This document shows positions 37,754-46,770 of a stretch of DNA of 64,000 nt, one piece after another. The notes beneath the pieces were generated by a model. That model saw only the letters and a list, made by a program, of their open reading frames with translations. It ran no database searches and had not been told where the DNA came from. The stretch comes from Acidimicrobiales bacterium (GTDB lineage: Bacteria; Actinomycetota; Acidimicrobiia; Acidimicrobiales; SZUA-35). The stretch spans positions 1 to 64,000 of the forward strand of contig JAHDCC010000009.1 of assembly GCA_020630065.1 (NCBI GenBank), given 5' to 3'. How positions within the stretch are numbered: the stretch's first letter is position 1; every line of letters starts with the position of its first letter. The position numbers and the translations under genes were made by a program.

Positions 37754-38509
37754 ATGCCACATCTCGGCACCGTGTCCGTAACCGATTCACTAACTACTGC
37801 CTCTCAAGACGAGCTTAAGGTAGCGTTTTTTGCCGCTGTAGTGCTTTCTGTTGTCCTTCCCCGTATCCCTTATGGCCGGAAGGTTCTATACCCGTTTGCG
37901 CTTCTGGCGACTTGGGCCCACGAACTTGGGCACGGCATCGCCGCAATACTAATGGGAGGCCGGTTCACCAAACTAGAGGTGTACCCCAACCTGGGCGGCA
38001 CTGCGTATTCATCCGGGGTCAGAAATAGCTTTGGTCGTGCCTTTGTATCAGCTGGCGGCCTGCTCGGACCAGCGTTCGTTGGTGGACTCATAATCATCGC
38101 TGGCTCGCGAGAAGAAACCGCCCCGTTTGTTTTAGCCGCTGTGGCCATATCGGTTTTGATCTCGGTGGTGCTGGTGCTTCGAAATCAGTTCGGGTTGCTA
38201 GCTATGAGCGCAATCGGGATCACGTTAGCTTTGCTCGCGTGGCGCGGCCCCGAACTTGGGCGTCTTCTGATCGCTCAACTTATTGGCATCCAATTCTGCC
38301 TAGCCAGCTGGGGAACCCTCGATTACATGTTTACCAAAAATTTTGTGCGTGGGGGTCAGGTCATAAACTCCGATACGCAGAATATTTCAGAAGAACTCAT
38401 TCTCCCATACTGGTTTTGGGGTGGCTGCATCGCTGGCATTTCGGCGTTGATCTTAGCCAGCTCATTCTATATTGCGTGGGTACGACCCGAGTTTGCGCCG
38501 CCAAGTTAG
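37754..38509 (+). CDS. M50B-like membrane metallopeptidase
   Basis: This is a polytopic membrane protein with an HELGH zinc motif early (about residue 56, in ATWAHELGHG), followed by GGRFTKLEVYPNLGG. This matches the small M50B-like (DUF3267/PF13398-type) family related to site-2 proteases. Five to six hydrophobic segments are visible. The third metal ligand is not obvious to me. It lies alone between the phosphoesterase and the aldehyde dehydrogenase (19 bp downstream). The substrate is unknown. Confidence 0.8.
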   Translation: MPHLGTVSVTDSLTTASQDELKVAFFAAVVLSVVLPRIPYGRKVLYPFALLATWAHELGHGIAAILMGGRFTKLEVYPNLGGTAYSSGVRNSFGRAFVSAGGLLGPAFVGGLIIIAGSREETAPFVLAAVAISVLISVVLVLRNQFGLLAMSAIGITLALLAWRGPELGRLLIAQLIGIQFCLASWGTLDYMFTKNFVRGGQVINSDTQNISEELILPYWFWGGCIAGISALILASSFYIAWVRPEFAPPS

Positions 38510-38528
38510 CGGATGCTAACAGGTTAGT

Positions 38529-39908
38529 ATGGTCGTTGTGGATGCAATTGAGACCGTCAGATCATGCTTCGAGTCCGGGTTAACTCGTTCTCTGGATTGG
38601 CGCAAACGGCAGCTGTCAAACCTCGAATCGCTCATAACAGAAAACCGAGATGCCCTGTGTGAAGCGTTGGCATTAGATCTAGGTAAACCCCATCTGGAGT
38701 CGTGGGGAACCGACCTCCATCCGGCCCTCGCCCATACGCGGTTTCTTCGGAAAAATATTGATTCCTGGGCCAAACCTCAAAAGGTTCGCCTACCTTTACT
38801 CGGGCAGCCAGCAAAGGCATACACGGTTGCCGAACCGTTGGGGGTATGTCTTATCATGTCACCCTGGAACTACCCCATCCTGGTTACACTCACCCCGTTA
38901 GCTTCGGCTCTCGCTGCGGGCAACACCGCAGTTGTTAAACCGTCTGAGTTGTCACCAACAACTTCTGAACTACTAGGCTCCCTCGCTACGTCCTATCTTG
39001 ACGATGAAGCAGTCCAGTTTTGTCAAGGCGGCAGTGAAGTGGCTGAGGAACTACTTCGACACCGGTTTGACCACATCTTTTTTACCGGATCCAGCCGAGT
39101 AGGCCGCATAGTCGCTCAAGCAGCTGCCACTTCCCTTACCCCATTAACGCTGGAGTTGGGCGGCAAAAGCCCAACCTATGTTGACCGTTCGGCAGATATC
39201 TCCGCCGCAGCAAAACGGATCGCATGGGGGAAGTTTCTCAATGCCGGACAAAGCTGTATCGCTCCAGACTATGTGTTAGTTCACGGAGATGTCAGGGAGC
39301 ATTTCATAGATGAATTAGCAACTACCGTCGACTCCTTTTTTGGGAATGACGCCCGAACAAGTTCAGACTTTGGCCGTATCGTGTCGCCAACCCACGTCGA
39401 ACGACTCGAGTCTATGATTACAGCCGAAGACTGCGGCGACGTCGTCGTTGGGGGCAGCGTCGACCGCGAAGCCCGTTACGTTGACCCAACAGTTCTCGTC
39501 GAGCCGGCACCAACTTCAAAGGTCATGACCGACGAAGTATTCGGTCCCATACTTCCAGTGTTGTCGGTGCCGTCAGTCAGCGAAGCCGTAGCGTTTATCA
39601 AAGGTAAACCAAAACCACTAGCGCTGTATCTGTTTGCCACCGACCAGTCGGTCAAAGCCTCGATACTAAACCAGACCAGCTCTGGTACGGTTCTGATCAA
39701 CCACACAATGTTTCAAATCGCTATGCCCGATCTACCGTTCGGTGGTGTAGGCGACTCTGGATATGGCAGAAACCATGGGCGTCAGGGTTTTGAGACATTC
39801 TCCAACATCAAATCGGTTATGCACAAACCATCGGGCTATGAACTTGATGTGATTTATCCACCGACCAGCAAGTTCAAGAAATCTGTTCTAAAACGCCTTC
39901 TTCGGTGA
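38529..39908 (+). CDS. NAD(P)-dependent aldehyde dehydrogenase, class 3-like
   Basis: It oxidises an aldehyde to the acid. Motifs: PWNYPILVTLTPLASALAAGN, ELGGKSP, catalytic Cys243 in NAGQSCIAPDY, EVFGPILPVL and LPFGGVGDSGYGR. The 459-residue length and the short N-terminus without the usual extra strands fit the class 3/fatty aldehyde (ALDH3) group. The C-terminal residues include LDVIYPPTSKFKK. ATG 38529 is 19 bp after the M50-like gene. The physiological substrate cannot be inferred here. Confidence 0.92.
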   Translation: MVVVDAIETVRSCFESGLTRSLDWRKRQLSNLESLITENRDALCEALALDLGKPHLESWGTDLHPALAHTRFLRKNIDSWAKPQKVRLPLLGQPAKAYTVAEPLGVCLIMSPWNYPILVTLTPLASALAAGNTAVVKPSELSPTTSELLGSLATSYLDDEAVQFCQGGSEVAEELLRHRFDHIFFTGSSRVGRIVAQAAATSLTPLTLELGGKSPTYVDRSADISAAAKRIAWGKFLNAGQSCIAPDYVLVHGDVREHFIDELATTVDSFFGNDARTSSDFGRIVSPTHVERLESMITAEDCGDVVVGGSVDREARYVDPTVLVEPAPTSKVMTDEVFGPILPVLSVPSVSEAVAFIKGKPKPLALYLFATDQSVKASILNQTSSGTVLINHTMFQIAMPDLPFGGVGDSGYGRNHGRQGFETFSNIKSVMHKPSGYELDVIYPPTSKFKKSVLKRLLR

Positions 39909-39929
39909 GGAAGCCGCACTTTCGGCGGC

Positions 39930-40022
39930 GGCGGCACGCTGTTTCGCCCGCAGAGAGAAACAGCTGAGCCGCCCTAAGTCCGCCTGAAGGTACGGACGGA
40001 CCATACGCCAATCCGCCGTACC
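39930..40022. other. structured GC-rich element in the convergent gap ahead of selD
   Basis: The 209-bp gap 39909-40117 is highly foldable. GGCGGC (39930-39935) pairs with GCCGCC (39968-39973) and, inside, CTGTTTC (39939-39945) with GAAACAG (39957-39963). GTCCG (39978-39982) pairs with CGGAC (39993-39997), or alternatively GGTACGG (39989-39995) with CCGTACC (40016-40022). It may be a two-way terminator for the aldehyde dehydrogenase and selD genes, or an RNA. I tested it by eye for tRNA-Sec and found no T-arm or UCA anticodon loop of proper size. Confidence 0.45.
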
Positions 40023-40117
40023 CACAACCGCCATGATAGGGAACACGGCTACGCACACACATAGTTCGTCCTACCCATTTATGATGGTGAAAGCCGCACC
40101 CGAGTATCGCTTAGCGG

Positions 40118-41158
40118 CTATACCAGACGGAAACGCGGTGTTCGTTCCGAAGTTGTACCTATGATGGCGGCTTGATGCCCCTCTTCTACAAGTTGAGCGA
40201 GAGCTGCGCTGCTCTCCCCCGGATCGACACCAAAAACTAGCCCGCCCGAGGTCTGAGCGTCCGCTACCAACAACCGGTTACGTTCGCTATGGGTACCGGC
40301 TTCTAGAAGCTCTTCCCCCCACGCTAGGTTTCGGCGGCTGCCACCCGGCATGATCCCGTCAGCAGCTAATTCAACCGCACCATCAAGAAACGGCAGAGAG
40401 TCAAACATTACTTCGACTTCGACTTCTGATTCGATAGCCATGCGTCCGAGATGGCCAAGTAATCCGAATCCGGTGATATCTGTACAACCGGTCGCTCCTG
40501 CTGCAATAGCGACCCGTGATCCCAGGTCGTTTAGTCGGGTCATCGAATCGACTGCACCTGCGGTCACCTCTTCGGATGCGACGTCGGCTTTGATGGCGGT
40601 AGTTATTACACCGATACCTAACGGTTTTGTCAAGATCAAGTCTTGACCTGGTTCAAGTCCAGCGTTGGTCAAAACCCGATCTGGGTGAACTTCGCCGGTC
40701 ACCGACATACCGTATTTAGGTTCTGGGTCGTCAATCGTATGCCCACCGACGATCGCAAAACCACCTTTTGTCGCTATATCTTGGCCGCCAGCTAGCAGCT
40801 CGCGTAACAACGCGGTGGGTAACGCGTCGGTGTTCCAACCCACCAAGTTGAGTGCGAACAACGGACGGGCGCCCATAGCGTAAATATCGGAGACACTATT
40901 TGCCGCTGCCACGCGACCCCACGTTCTGGCGTCATCGACAACCGGCGTTATGAAATCAGCGGTCGACACAACAGCTCGATCGTCGTCGAGTTTCCATACC
41001 GCTGCGTCATCACCGGTTGAGGTTCCAACCAATAGCTCTTTGGGGTTACTTGCTCCTAAATCGCGCACAACGTGCGCGAGCTCGCCTGGTGCGAGCTTGC
41101 AGCCTCAACCAGCACCGTGGCTGAACTGAGTAAGCCTAAAGGTCGTTGGTTCGTTCAT
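40118..41158 (-). CDS. selD: selenide, water dikinase, itself a selenoprotein (Sec18)
   Basis: SelD makes selenophosphate from selenide and ATP. The uninterrupted frame begins only at GTG 41068, but upstream, in frame and across one TGA (41105-41107), the sequence continues as FRLTQFSHGAG-U-GCKLAPGELAHVV. That is the conserved SelD N-terminus with selenocysteine at the catalytic Cys position, the lysine two residues further on. The true start is ATG 41158, giving 346 residues. Downstream motifs fit: GDDAAVW, STADFITPVVDD, AANSVSDIYAMG, GGHTIDD and TKPLGIG. A hairpin follows the UGA (41079-41097). It lies downstream of the selenate-type ABC transporter on the same strand. Sec-containing SelD is known in other bacteria and archaea. 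Confidence 0.95.
41079..41097 (-). promoter_or_regulatory. SECIS-like hairpin after the selD UGA
   Basis: In the mRNA, AGCUCGC pairs perfectly with GCGAGCU around the 5-base loop ACCAG. The stem begins seven bases after the UGA, so the loop starts 14 bases after it. A second perfect stem, GCGCAC/GUGCGC, follows (41063-41077). Bacterial SECIS elements, bound by SelB, sit at this place inside the coding region. Their sequence varies between lineages, so the function is inferred from position and fold. Confidence 0.7.
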
Positions 41159-41320
41159 CGTTTTCTTTCGCTACCTCTGGTACAACACCTAATGGAACTA
41201 ACCTCACCGACACGCACGCTGTTCCCTGACGTGACGCTAGTTGTTGAACTGTTAGATGTTTGATGCACCGTCACTTTACTATCAAAAGTCAACAGGTTCA
41301 CAACGATGTCACTCATCGGG

Positions 41321-43021
41321 TTAGCGTAAATTTCTCCGCATCGAGGCGGACACCAAATCGACCAGGATCGTAACTAACAGCAACGCTAAGACGGTGGCTA
41401 GGATTCCGTCATAGTCGAATGATGAGGTCTGTTCATCGAGGCGACGGCCTAGACCAGCAGCACCAACTACGCCAACGATGACGGTTTCGCGAATGGCGAC
41501 CTCCCACCGGTACAACGACAGAGCCACAAATCGACTTGCGAGAGCTGGAACCGTTGCGTAGAGGAGAGCACCAGGGGTTGTCGCTCCCATGGCGGCTAGT
41601 GTTTCAGCCGGACGATGGTCATGGTTTTCGATCACTTCAGCTTGTAGCCGTCCAAGTATTCCGGCGTTGTAGATACCTAATGCCACTACTCCTGGCCAAA
41701 GACCTGGGAACAACACAAAAACTACTACAAACGCCCAGACTGGCGGCGGAACCGATCTAGAGATAAGCATCAGAAGTCGAACAAAGCTGGAAACAACCCA
41801 AGGGCCCTTGGCGTTACCTAAAGATACGTTTGGCCGTTTTGCTAATGATGCCAGTAGCGAACCTAGGACGGCTGCAATTACGATCGATAACACCGCTAGC
41901 GCGACCGTATCTAGCGCATCGTTGAACAGCTCTTTAAAGCCTCCAATACCTACCTGCGGAGGCCACGACTCGGCGACGATTTTATTTGATAGTGTTCGTG
42001 CCCGAGGCGCCCAAAGTGACGAGAAGTCAAGATCGAGTCTCCAGATTGATATCGGGACACCTATCGCACAAATCAAGGCGCTCAATCTCAGAGCCCGGTC
42101 CTGTGTTGATTGGACCGGGCTCGGTTCACCGTGGTCGAGGGCGGGTATCTTGGAGACCGATCGCATTTCGACGGCGACAGCGTTGCGTCTTCTCCGCAAC
42201 GCTGATGACCACCGGTCTCCAATCCCGCTGAGAAGAACTAGCGCCCATAGAAACGTCCACATCTGATCGTAACGCAACGACTGAAACGACAAAGCCAACT
42301 GGAAACCAAGACCTCCAGCTCCGACTATCCCCAATACGGCGGCGCTTCGCAGACTGCATTCAAACCGGTAGAACGCATACGAAACCAGATCGGCAAAAGC
42401 GTGAGGAACCGTCGCAAACAAAACCGCTGTCGTCCGTCCGGCTCCGGATGCTCGCAGAACTTCTTCGGGACCTGTCGGGGCTTCATCTAAAAGATCGGCG
42501 AAAACCTTGGCAGTGACCGCTCCGAAAGGAATACCGATCGACAGAACAGCGACCAACGGGTTAAGCCCCAAAATATTGACCAAAACGAGACCAAAGACAA
42601 CCTCGTGCATAGAACGGGGAACAGCAAAAGCTACTCGACCGATGAGCCAACCTACTCTGCCTCGCCTCATCGGACCATGGATAGGACGCCAGATACGTTC
42701 AGTCAGCAAAATTCCGCCAAACGATCCGATAAGCAACGCAAGTGCTGTGCCCACTAGCGCATAACCCACGGTCACCGCTGACTCTCGAACCGTAAGCGCA
42801 AGCATGTCTCGGCTCAGGTCGGGGTTGAACATCGCGCTAAAGAACGCCCGCACTTGCGACCAGCCACCCGGATTAACTAGCTCTGTTGGGTCGATGCCGT
42901 CTTTAGTGACTGACCATCCAACCACGATGACCACCGCGATCATCCACCCTTGACGCCCCCTATGCCGTGGTTTTACCGGCAGGTCAAAGGTATCGTCGGC
43001 TTCGGAGCCAATCGTTGTCAT
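41321..43021 (-). CDS. ABC transporter permease, two PhnE-like domains fused (putative selenium oxyanion uptake)
   Basis: The 566-residue protein is two PhnE-type permeases in one chain: residues about 20-280 and 300-566, each with a run of membrane helices and an EAA-type cytoplasmic loop (EEVLRASGAGRTTAVLFATVP; AETLAAMGATTPGALLYATVP). It therefore supplies both halves of the channel. Its ATG overlaps the end of the ATPase gene by four bases (ATGA). Related systems carry phosphonate, phosphite or phosphate. The selenium assignment rests on the binding protein and on selD, 162 bp downstream. Confidence 0.85.
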   Translation of the reverse strand: MTTIGSEADDTFDLPVKPRHRGRQGWMIAVVIVVGWSVTKDGIDPTELVNPGGWSQVRAFFSAMFNPDLSRDMLALTVRESAVTVGYALVGTALALLIGSFGGILLTERIWRPIHGPMRRGRVGWLIGRVAFAVPRSMHEVVFGLVLVNILGLNPLVAVLSIGIPFGAVTAKVFADLLDEAPTGPEEVLRASGAGRTTAVLFATVPHAFADLVSYAFYRFECSLRSAAVLGIVGAGGLGFQLALSFQSLRYDQMWTFLWALVLLSGIGDRWSSALRRRRNAVAVEMRSVSKIPALDHGEPSPVQSTQDRALRLSALICAIGVPISIWRLDLDFSSLWAPRARTLSNKIVAESWPPQVGIGGFKELFNDALDTVALAVLSIVIAAVLGSLLASLAKRPNVSLGNAKGPWVVSSFVRLLMLISRSVPPPVWAFVVVFVLFPGLWPGVVALGIYNAGILGRLQAEVIENHDHRPAETLAAMGATTPGALLYATVPALASRFVALSLYRWEVAIRETVIVGVVGAAGLGRRLDEQTSSFDYDGILATVLALLLVTILVDLVSASMRRNLR

Positions 43022-43770
43022 TGACTGTCATCGAGTTGATAGAGCTCGTCGAGCAGCTCGGACGACACGTGTGAAGCTGGCAGGTCAAACTGAATACGAC
43101 CAGACCGCAAACCAACTATCCGGTCACAGTGACGTAGGGCTAGCGGGGCATCATGCATGCTGGTGACAACCGCTTTGGTCGAAGAAAACATGATCGGCTC
43201 CGTCAGCACGCTCATTACCGAGTCGGAGCGTGCCGGGTCTAACGCACTTACTGGTTCGTCAGCCAACAGAAGGTCTGGCTTCTGGAACAGAGCCCGCGCT
43301 ATCGCGGTGCGTTGTTGCTGTCCGCCTGAAAGACGGTCAGTGCGTTCCCAGATTTTGTCGGCAATTCCTACCTGACGTAGCGCTCCAGCAATATCGTCTG
43401 TTGGTCCTGGACGAAATAGCGTTTGTACCGCTCGAATCCCAGACCAGGTACCCAACCGACCTGAGGCCACATTGCTTGCAACCTTTAGTGGACCGACGAG
43501 GGTGTAATCTTGGCTAATGATTCCAATACGTGACCGTTCTGGTCGGTGGTTTCTTCGACCCAGCTGGCCCGAGTCGACACCAAATACCTTGACTGAACCC
43601 GAGGTAGGTGACGCCAACCCTGCCGCCAGGCGAAGAATGGTGGACTTCCCTGCACCTGAAGGGCCGATAAGGGCGACCCGTTCACCTGCGTCGATAGTGA
43701 GCGTCAGCTCTGCGACCGCCTCGACGCCACCGGCGCTGTAGCGCACCGTGACGTCGTCGAACGACAGCAC
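43018..43770 (-). CDS. ABC transporter ATPase, PhnC-like (putative selenium oxyanion uptake)
   Basis: The ATP-binding subunit has Walker A GPSGAGKST, signature LSGGQQQRTAIARAL, Walker B LLADEPVSALD and a switch His in TSMHDAP. The start is GTG 43770, four bases after the binding-protein stop. The longest frame, from ATG 43833, would run 59 bp into that gene and adds residues unlike the family. It overlaps the permease gene by four bases. Confidence 0.9.
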   Translation of the reverse strand: MLSFDDVTVRYSAGGVEAVAELTLTIDAGERVALIGPSGAGKSTILRLAAGLASPTSGSVKVFGVDSGQLGRRNHRPERSRIGIISQDYTLVGPLKVASNVASGRLGTWSGIRAVQTLFRPGPTDDIAGALRQVGIADKIWERTDRLSGGQQQRTAIARALFQKPDLLLADEPVSALDPARSDSVMSVLTEPIMFSSTKAVVTSMHDAPLALRHCDRIVGLRSGRIQFDLPASHVSSELLDELYQLDDSQ

Positions 43771-43774
43771 CTGC

Positions 43775-44725
43775 TCAGCCGTCAATCTTGCCGATCTCAC
43801 GTCCAACAGCTTCAATGCTGTCATAGTTTCCACTCACCGTGTCGATGAAGGACTCTGCCCCGAAGAACTCAAGAATTACGGCGTGTTCTGGGTCCTCGGG
43901 ATCGAGTTTTTTCAACGCATCAACAATTCGGGTTTGGAGGTCTGAGCCGACCTCTGGTCGAGCCACCCAATGGTAGTTGTAGTACGTTGGCGTCTCGAAA
44001 ATGAGCTGAACCTTGTCGAGGTCGACTTCGCCAGCTTCAACTCGGGCATCCCAGACTTGAGAACTCAACACTCCTACTTCGAACGTTCCGGCTTCGACCA
44101 GTTCAATTGTGGCGTCATGAGAGCCACTGAACCCAGATTCGCCTTTCAGATCGTCGAGAGAAACGCCTGCTTCGGTCAAGAACGCTTGGGGCATCAGTCG
44201 ACCAGAGGTGCTTAGTTCTGAGCCGAAGGTTAGTGTGCGGCCTGCGACTACGTCTAGCCCGGCTATATCCTCGACCGGTTCGATCCCTGAGTCAGTTGTT
44301 GCGATAAACACCGAGGTGAAGTCCTGGTCAATGTCGCGCTGGGCGATCGCTTCAGCTCCGTCGACTTGCAGACGTGCCTGTACCCCGGTGAGAGCGCCGA
44401 ACCAAACCAGATCGAGATCACCTACGCCGAAGGCGGTTACGGCGGCGTCGTATTCTGTGACCGGTTCGAACACAACTTCGATATCGAGTTCTTCGGCCAG
44501 ATAGTTAGCGACGAGTTCGTAGTTCCGGGCCAGCAATTCTGGGTCCTGATCCGGAATTGCCCCAATCACTAACGGACCTTCAAATGCCTCGGTGTCAGAG
44601 TTGGTACCCGGCGCTTCGTTATCCTCCGTTCCAGACGTATCGTTTGAGGCCTCTGATTGGGTTGAAGAACCACAGGCCGCTGTGACAAATACAAGAATCG
44701 AGAACACTATCGCTAGGCGTCGCAT
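43775..44725 (-). CDS. putative selenate/selenium ABC transporter substrate-binding lipoprotein
   Basis: A lipoprotein signal ends TAAC (Cys18), followed by an Asp/Glu/Thr-rich linker and a PhnD-superfamily periplasmic-binding fold. The motifs IPDQDPELLARN, WFGALTGVQARL, GAEAIAQRD, FGSELSTSGRLMP, GFSGSHDAT, YYNYHWVARP and FFGAESFI resemble, from memory, the clade described as a putative selenate ABC transporter binding protein (TIGR04553), whose genes commonly sit near selD. Here selD is four genes along on the same strand. Ligand identity (selenate, selenite or other) is not proven; plain phosphonate binding is the alternative. The ribosome site GGAAGG stands nine bases before ATG 44725. Confidence 0.82.
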   Translation of the reverse strand: MRRLAIVFSILVFVTAACGSSTQSEASNDTSGTEDNEAPGTNSDTEAFEGPLVIGAIPDQDPELLARNYELVANYLAEELDIEVVFEPVTEYDAAVTAFGVGDLDLVWFGALTGVQARLQVDGAEAIAQRDIDQDFTSVFIATTDSGIEPVEDIAGLDVVAGRTLTFGSELSTSGRLMPQAFLTEAGVSLDDLKGESGFSGSHDATIELVEAGTFEVGVLSSQVWDARVEAGEVDLDKVQLIFETPTYYNYHWVARPEVGSDLQTRIVDALKKLDPEDPEHAVILEFFGAESFIDTVSGNYDSIEAVGREIGKIDG

Positions 44726-44740
44726 AACGCGGAACCTTCC

Positions 44741-44753
44741 ATTTCTTAGAAAT
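44741..44753. promoter_or_regulatory. short dyad just upstream of the binding-protein ribosome site
   Basis: ATTTCT, one T, AGAAAT, in the 160-bp gap between the histidine kinase gene and the transporter. Its position next to the ribosome site of the binding-protein gene allows a regulatory role, but short AT-rich dyads also arise by chance. Confidence 0.3.
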
Positions 44754-44885
44754 TTTCTGAAGTACTACTGCAGATTCAACCCTGTGTGGGCTGTATCTGT
44801 TCCCGAATGGTATTGAGATCACAGCAGAATCGCTCGGCCCTAACCGTAGTAGTCATCAACAAGCGAAAAGACCAAACCACGACAC

Positions 44886-46019
44886 TCAGCGGGTGCATGG
44901 CAAACAGACCCTAACTCTGCCACCAGGCCCTTCAAACAGCTCCACAACGCCGCCGTGGGCGCTAGCGAGTGCATTGGTAATGGACAGACCTAAACCTGCT
45001 CCCCCATGGCGTGAGTCGTCCGCCTGGGTGAACCGTTCAAGTGCCGACGCTATGAATGTCGGAGGGAAACCTTCGCCTTGATCAAGCACTTCGATTGTTA
45101 CTCTCTCCGGAATGTCGGTATCTTCAGACGCTGAGACAGCCGACGACACTACCACGATCGAGTTGTTAGGGGCATGACGTACTGCGTTATCGAGCAGGTT
45201 CCGCCAAACTCGGCCGAGAGCGACATGGTCTCCGTCTACCAAGAGTGGACCATGTACCTCTGAACGGATCTCGACTGCCTTTTTGGCTGCTACAGGAGCG
45301 ACAGCGTCTATGGCTTCGTCCACCAGTTCCGCAAGGTCCAACGGTTCGAACCTGAGTGCAAGACTGCCTGAATCGGCCCTAGCAAGCAGGAACAAATCGT
45401 CGACCAGCCGTTCGAGTGCGATTACGTTTCGACGAATCGCCCGAAGGTGCGTCTCTGACGAGCCTACCCCATCTTGGAGAGCGTCGACTGATACCAACAA
45501 CGCAGCCAACGGTGTTCGGAGGTCGTGACTTAACGCGGTCACGACCGCTAGACGTTCTTGGTCTGCGATCTCCCGCTCTTGTTCAGCCTCTACCAATGAT
45601 TGAGACAGTCCATCTACCGACGAAACGAGGTGCCCAATCTCGCCTTTTCGTTCGATCCCGGTAGGGCTACGATCACCGGCCGCGACCCTGTTGATCGAAG
45701 CCACTACTGTCTGGAGGTCTCTGGCCAGGGGCCTAGAAACCCGCAAACCGACCCATAACATCGCTAATGCCGTTATGCCAGAAACAAAGAATGTGTAACG
45801 GACTTCGCGACCTGACAGGGTCATTGCTCCTGCGCCGAGAAGGGCACCGATGATTCCCAAGATCGGGCCCACAAATCCTATCGCCAGGACCGAGGCTGAC
45901 AAAGAAAAACGACGGAGCAGCGCAGGCAGCGTGACTGCGATTGCGATACAAATACCGACCATAAGCAGAATAAAAAGTGCTACGGACGGACCTTCCTCCA
46001 TCGGTGCGGCGACGATCAT
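44886..46019 (-). CDS. sensor histidine kinase
   Basis: This is an integral membrane sensor. Three membrane helices (about 13-35, 41-66, 73-92) have almost no extracytoplasmic loop, followed by a HAMP-like linker, a HisKA domain with His165 in ALSHDLRTPL and an HATPase domain (NLLDNAVRHAPNN, LDQGEGFPP, GGAGLGLSI). The lack of a large outer sensor domain suggests it senses a membrane or transporter-borne signal. The ATG overlaps the regulator stop (ATGA). It lies between the regulator and the putative selenium transporter on the same strand, so regulation of that transporter is a reasonable guess. Confidence 0.92.
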   Translation of the reverse strand: MIVAAPMEEGPSVALFILLMVGICIAIAVTLPALLRRFSLSASVLAIGFVGPILGIIGALLGAGAMTLSGREVRYTFFVSGITALAMLWVGLRVSRPLARDLQTVVASINRVAAGDRSPTGIERKGEIGHLVSSVDGLSQSLVEAEQEREIADQERLAVVTALSHDLRTPLAALLVSVDALQDGVGSSETHLRAIRRNVIALERLVDDLFLLARADSGSLALRFEPLDLAELVDEAIDAVAPVAAKKAVEIRSEVHGPLLVDGDHVALGRVWRNLLDNAVRHAPNNSIVVVSSAVSASEDTDIPERVTIEVLDQGEGFPPTFIASALERFTQADDSRHGGAGLGLSITNALASAHGGVVELFEGPGGRVRVCLPCTR

Positions 46020-46744
46020 CTGTCAAATCTGTACCCCACGCCATACACCGTCACGATATGACGGGGGGCAGCAGGGCTTTCTTCAATTAGTCGACGCAGA
46101 CGACGTATATGAACGGTGACGGTTCCTGGATCTTGCCACTCTGGACTCGACCCCCACACTTGACGCAACAAATCGGATCTAGTCATCACTTCACCGGGCT
46201 TCGACGCCAACTCGACGAGAAGGTCGAACTCTTTCGGTCGAAGCGAAACGGCGTTACCGTTGCGGGTGACCGTTCTGGCGGTGACGTCGATCTCGATGTC
46301 GGCAAAGGACAACACGGTCACGGCTTCGGTCTTAGAGCGACGCAAAACGGCTCTAACCCTGGCCGATATCTCTCGAGGCGATGCCGGCTTGGCTACATAG
46401 TCGTCAGCCCCAAGGTCGAGGCCAGCGACCCTATCGGGTTCACCTCCTCGAGCACTCAGAACTATTACTGGCGTCTCGGCGCCACTGCTACGCAGCTCTG
46501 ACAGTACTTCGATCCCATTCTTTTCTGGCAACATGAGGTCGAGGACAACAACGTCGGGGCCTTCGGCGTAAAACTTTAAGAGAGCCTCTTTGCCGTTTCC
46601 GGCAGTCACTACACGAAACCCATCGCGTTCGAGATAACTGGCAACAACCGAACACACTTGTTCTTCATCATCTACAACGAGTACGCAGCGACGCGTTTTC
46701 AGGTCAATGGTGTTACTGGCGATCTGTTGGTTGTCTAGCTCCAT
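46016..46744 (-). CDS. OmpR-family response regulator
   Basis: The receiver domain has the acidic pair DD (25-26), phospho-acceptor Asp69 (VVVLDLMLP) and Lys in AKPASPRE, then a winged-helix DNA-binding domain (LRPKEFDLLVELA, VTVHIRRLRRLIE). It is translationally coupled to the histidine kinase by a four-base overlap. The start ATG 46744 adds a 17-residue extension before the receiver. Target genes are unknown; the nearest candidates are the transporter and selD downstream. Confidence 0.95.
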   Translation of the reverse strand: MELDNQQIASNTIDLKTRRCVLVVDDEEQVCSVVASYLERDGFRVVTAGNGKEALLKFYAEGPDVVVLDLMLPEKNGIEVLSELRSSGAETPVIVLSARGGEPDRVAGLDLGADDYVAKPASPREISARVRAVLRRSKTEAVTVLSFADIEIDVTARTVTRNGNAVSLRPKEFDLLVELASKPGEVMTRSDLLRQVWGSSPEWQDPGTVTVHIRRLRRLIEESPAAPRHIVTVYGVGYRFDR

Positions 46745-46770
46745 TATTTACCTAACAAACGTACCGGGTC

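Noticed and set aside
39909-40117. tRNA-Sec gene in the gap beside selD
   Set aside because: No T-arm consensus, no UCA anticodon in a 7-base loop and no long extra arm could be drawn.
40118-41068. selD as a 316-residue gene starting at GTG 41068
   Set aside because: It would lack the conserved catalytic N-terminus, which is present upstream across an in-frame UGA.
41072-41263. Plus-strand frame over the selD start
   Set aside because: It is antisense to the conserved SelD N-terminus.
43018-43833. ATPase gene starting at ATG 43833
   Set aside because: It would overlap the binding-protein gene by 59 bp and adds residues without family similarity; GTG 43770 fits both.
41321-44725. Plain phosphonate transporter (phnDCE)
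   Set aside because: No C-P lyase or phosphonatase genes are near, the binding protein's motifs fit the selenate-type clade as I remember it, and selD adjoins. Not excluded.
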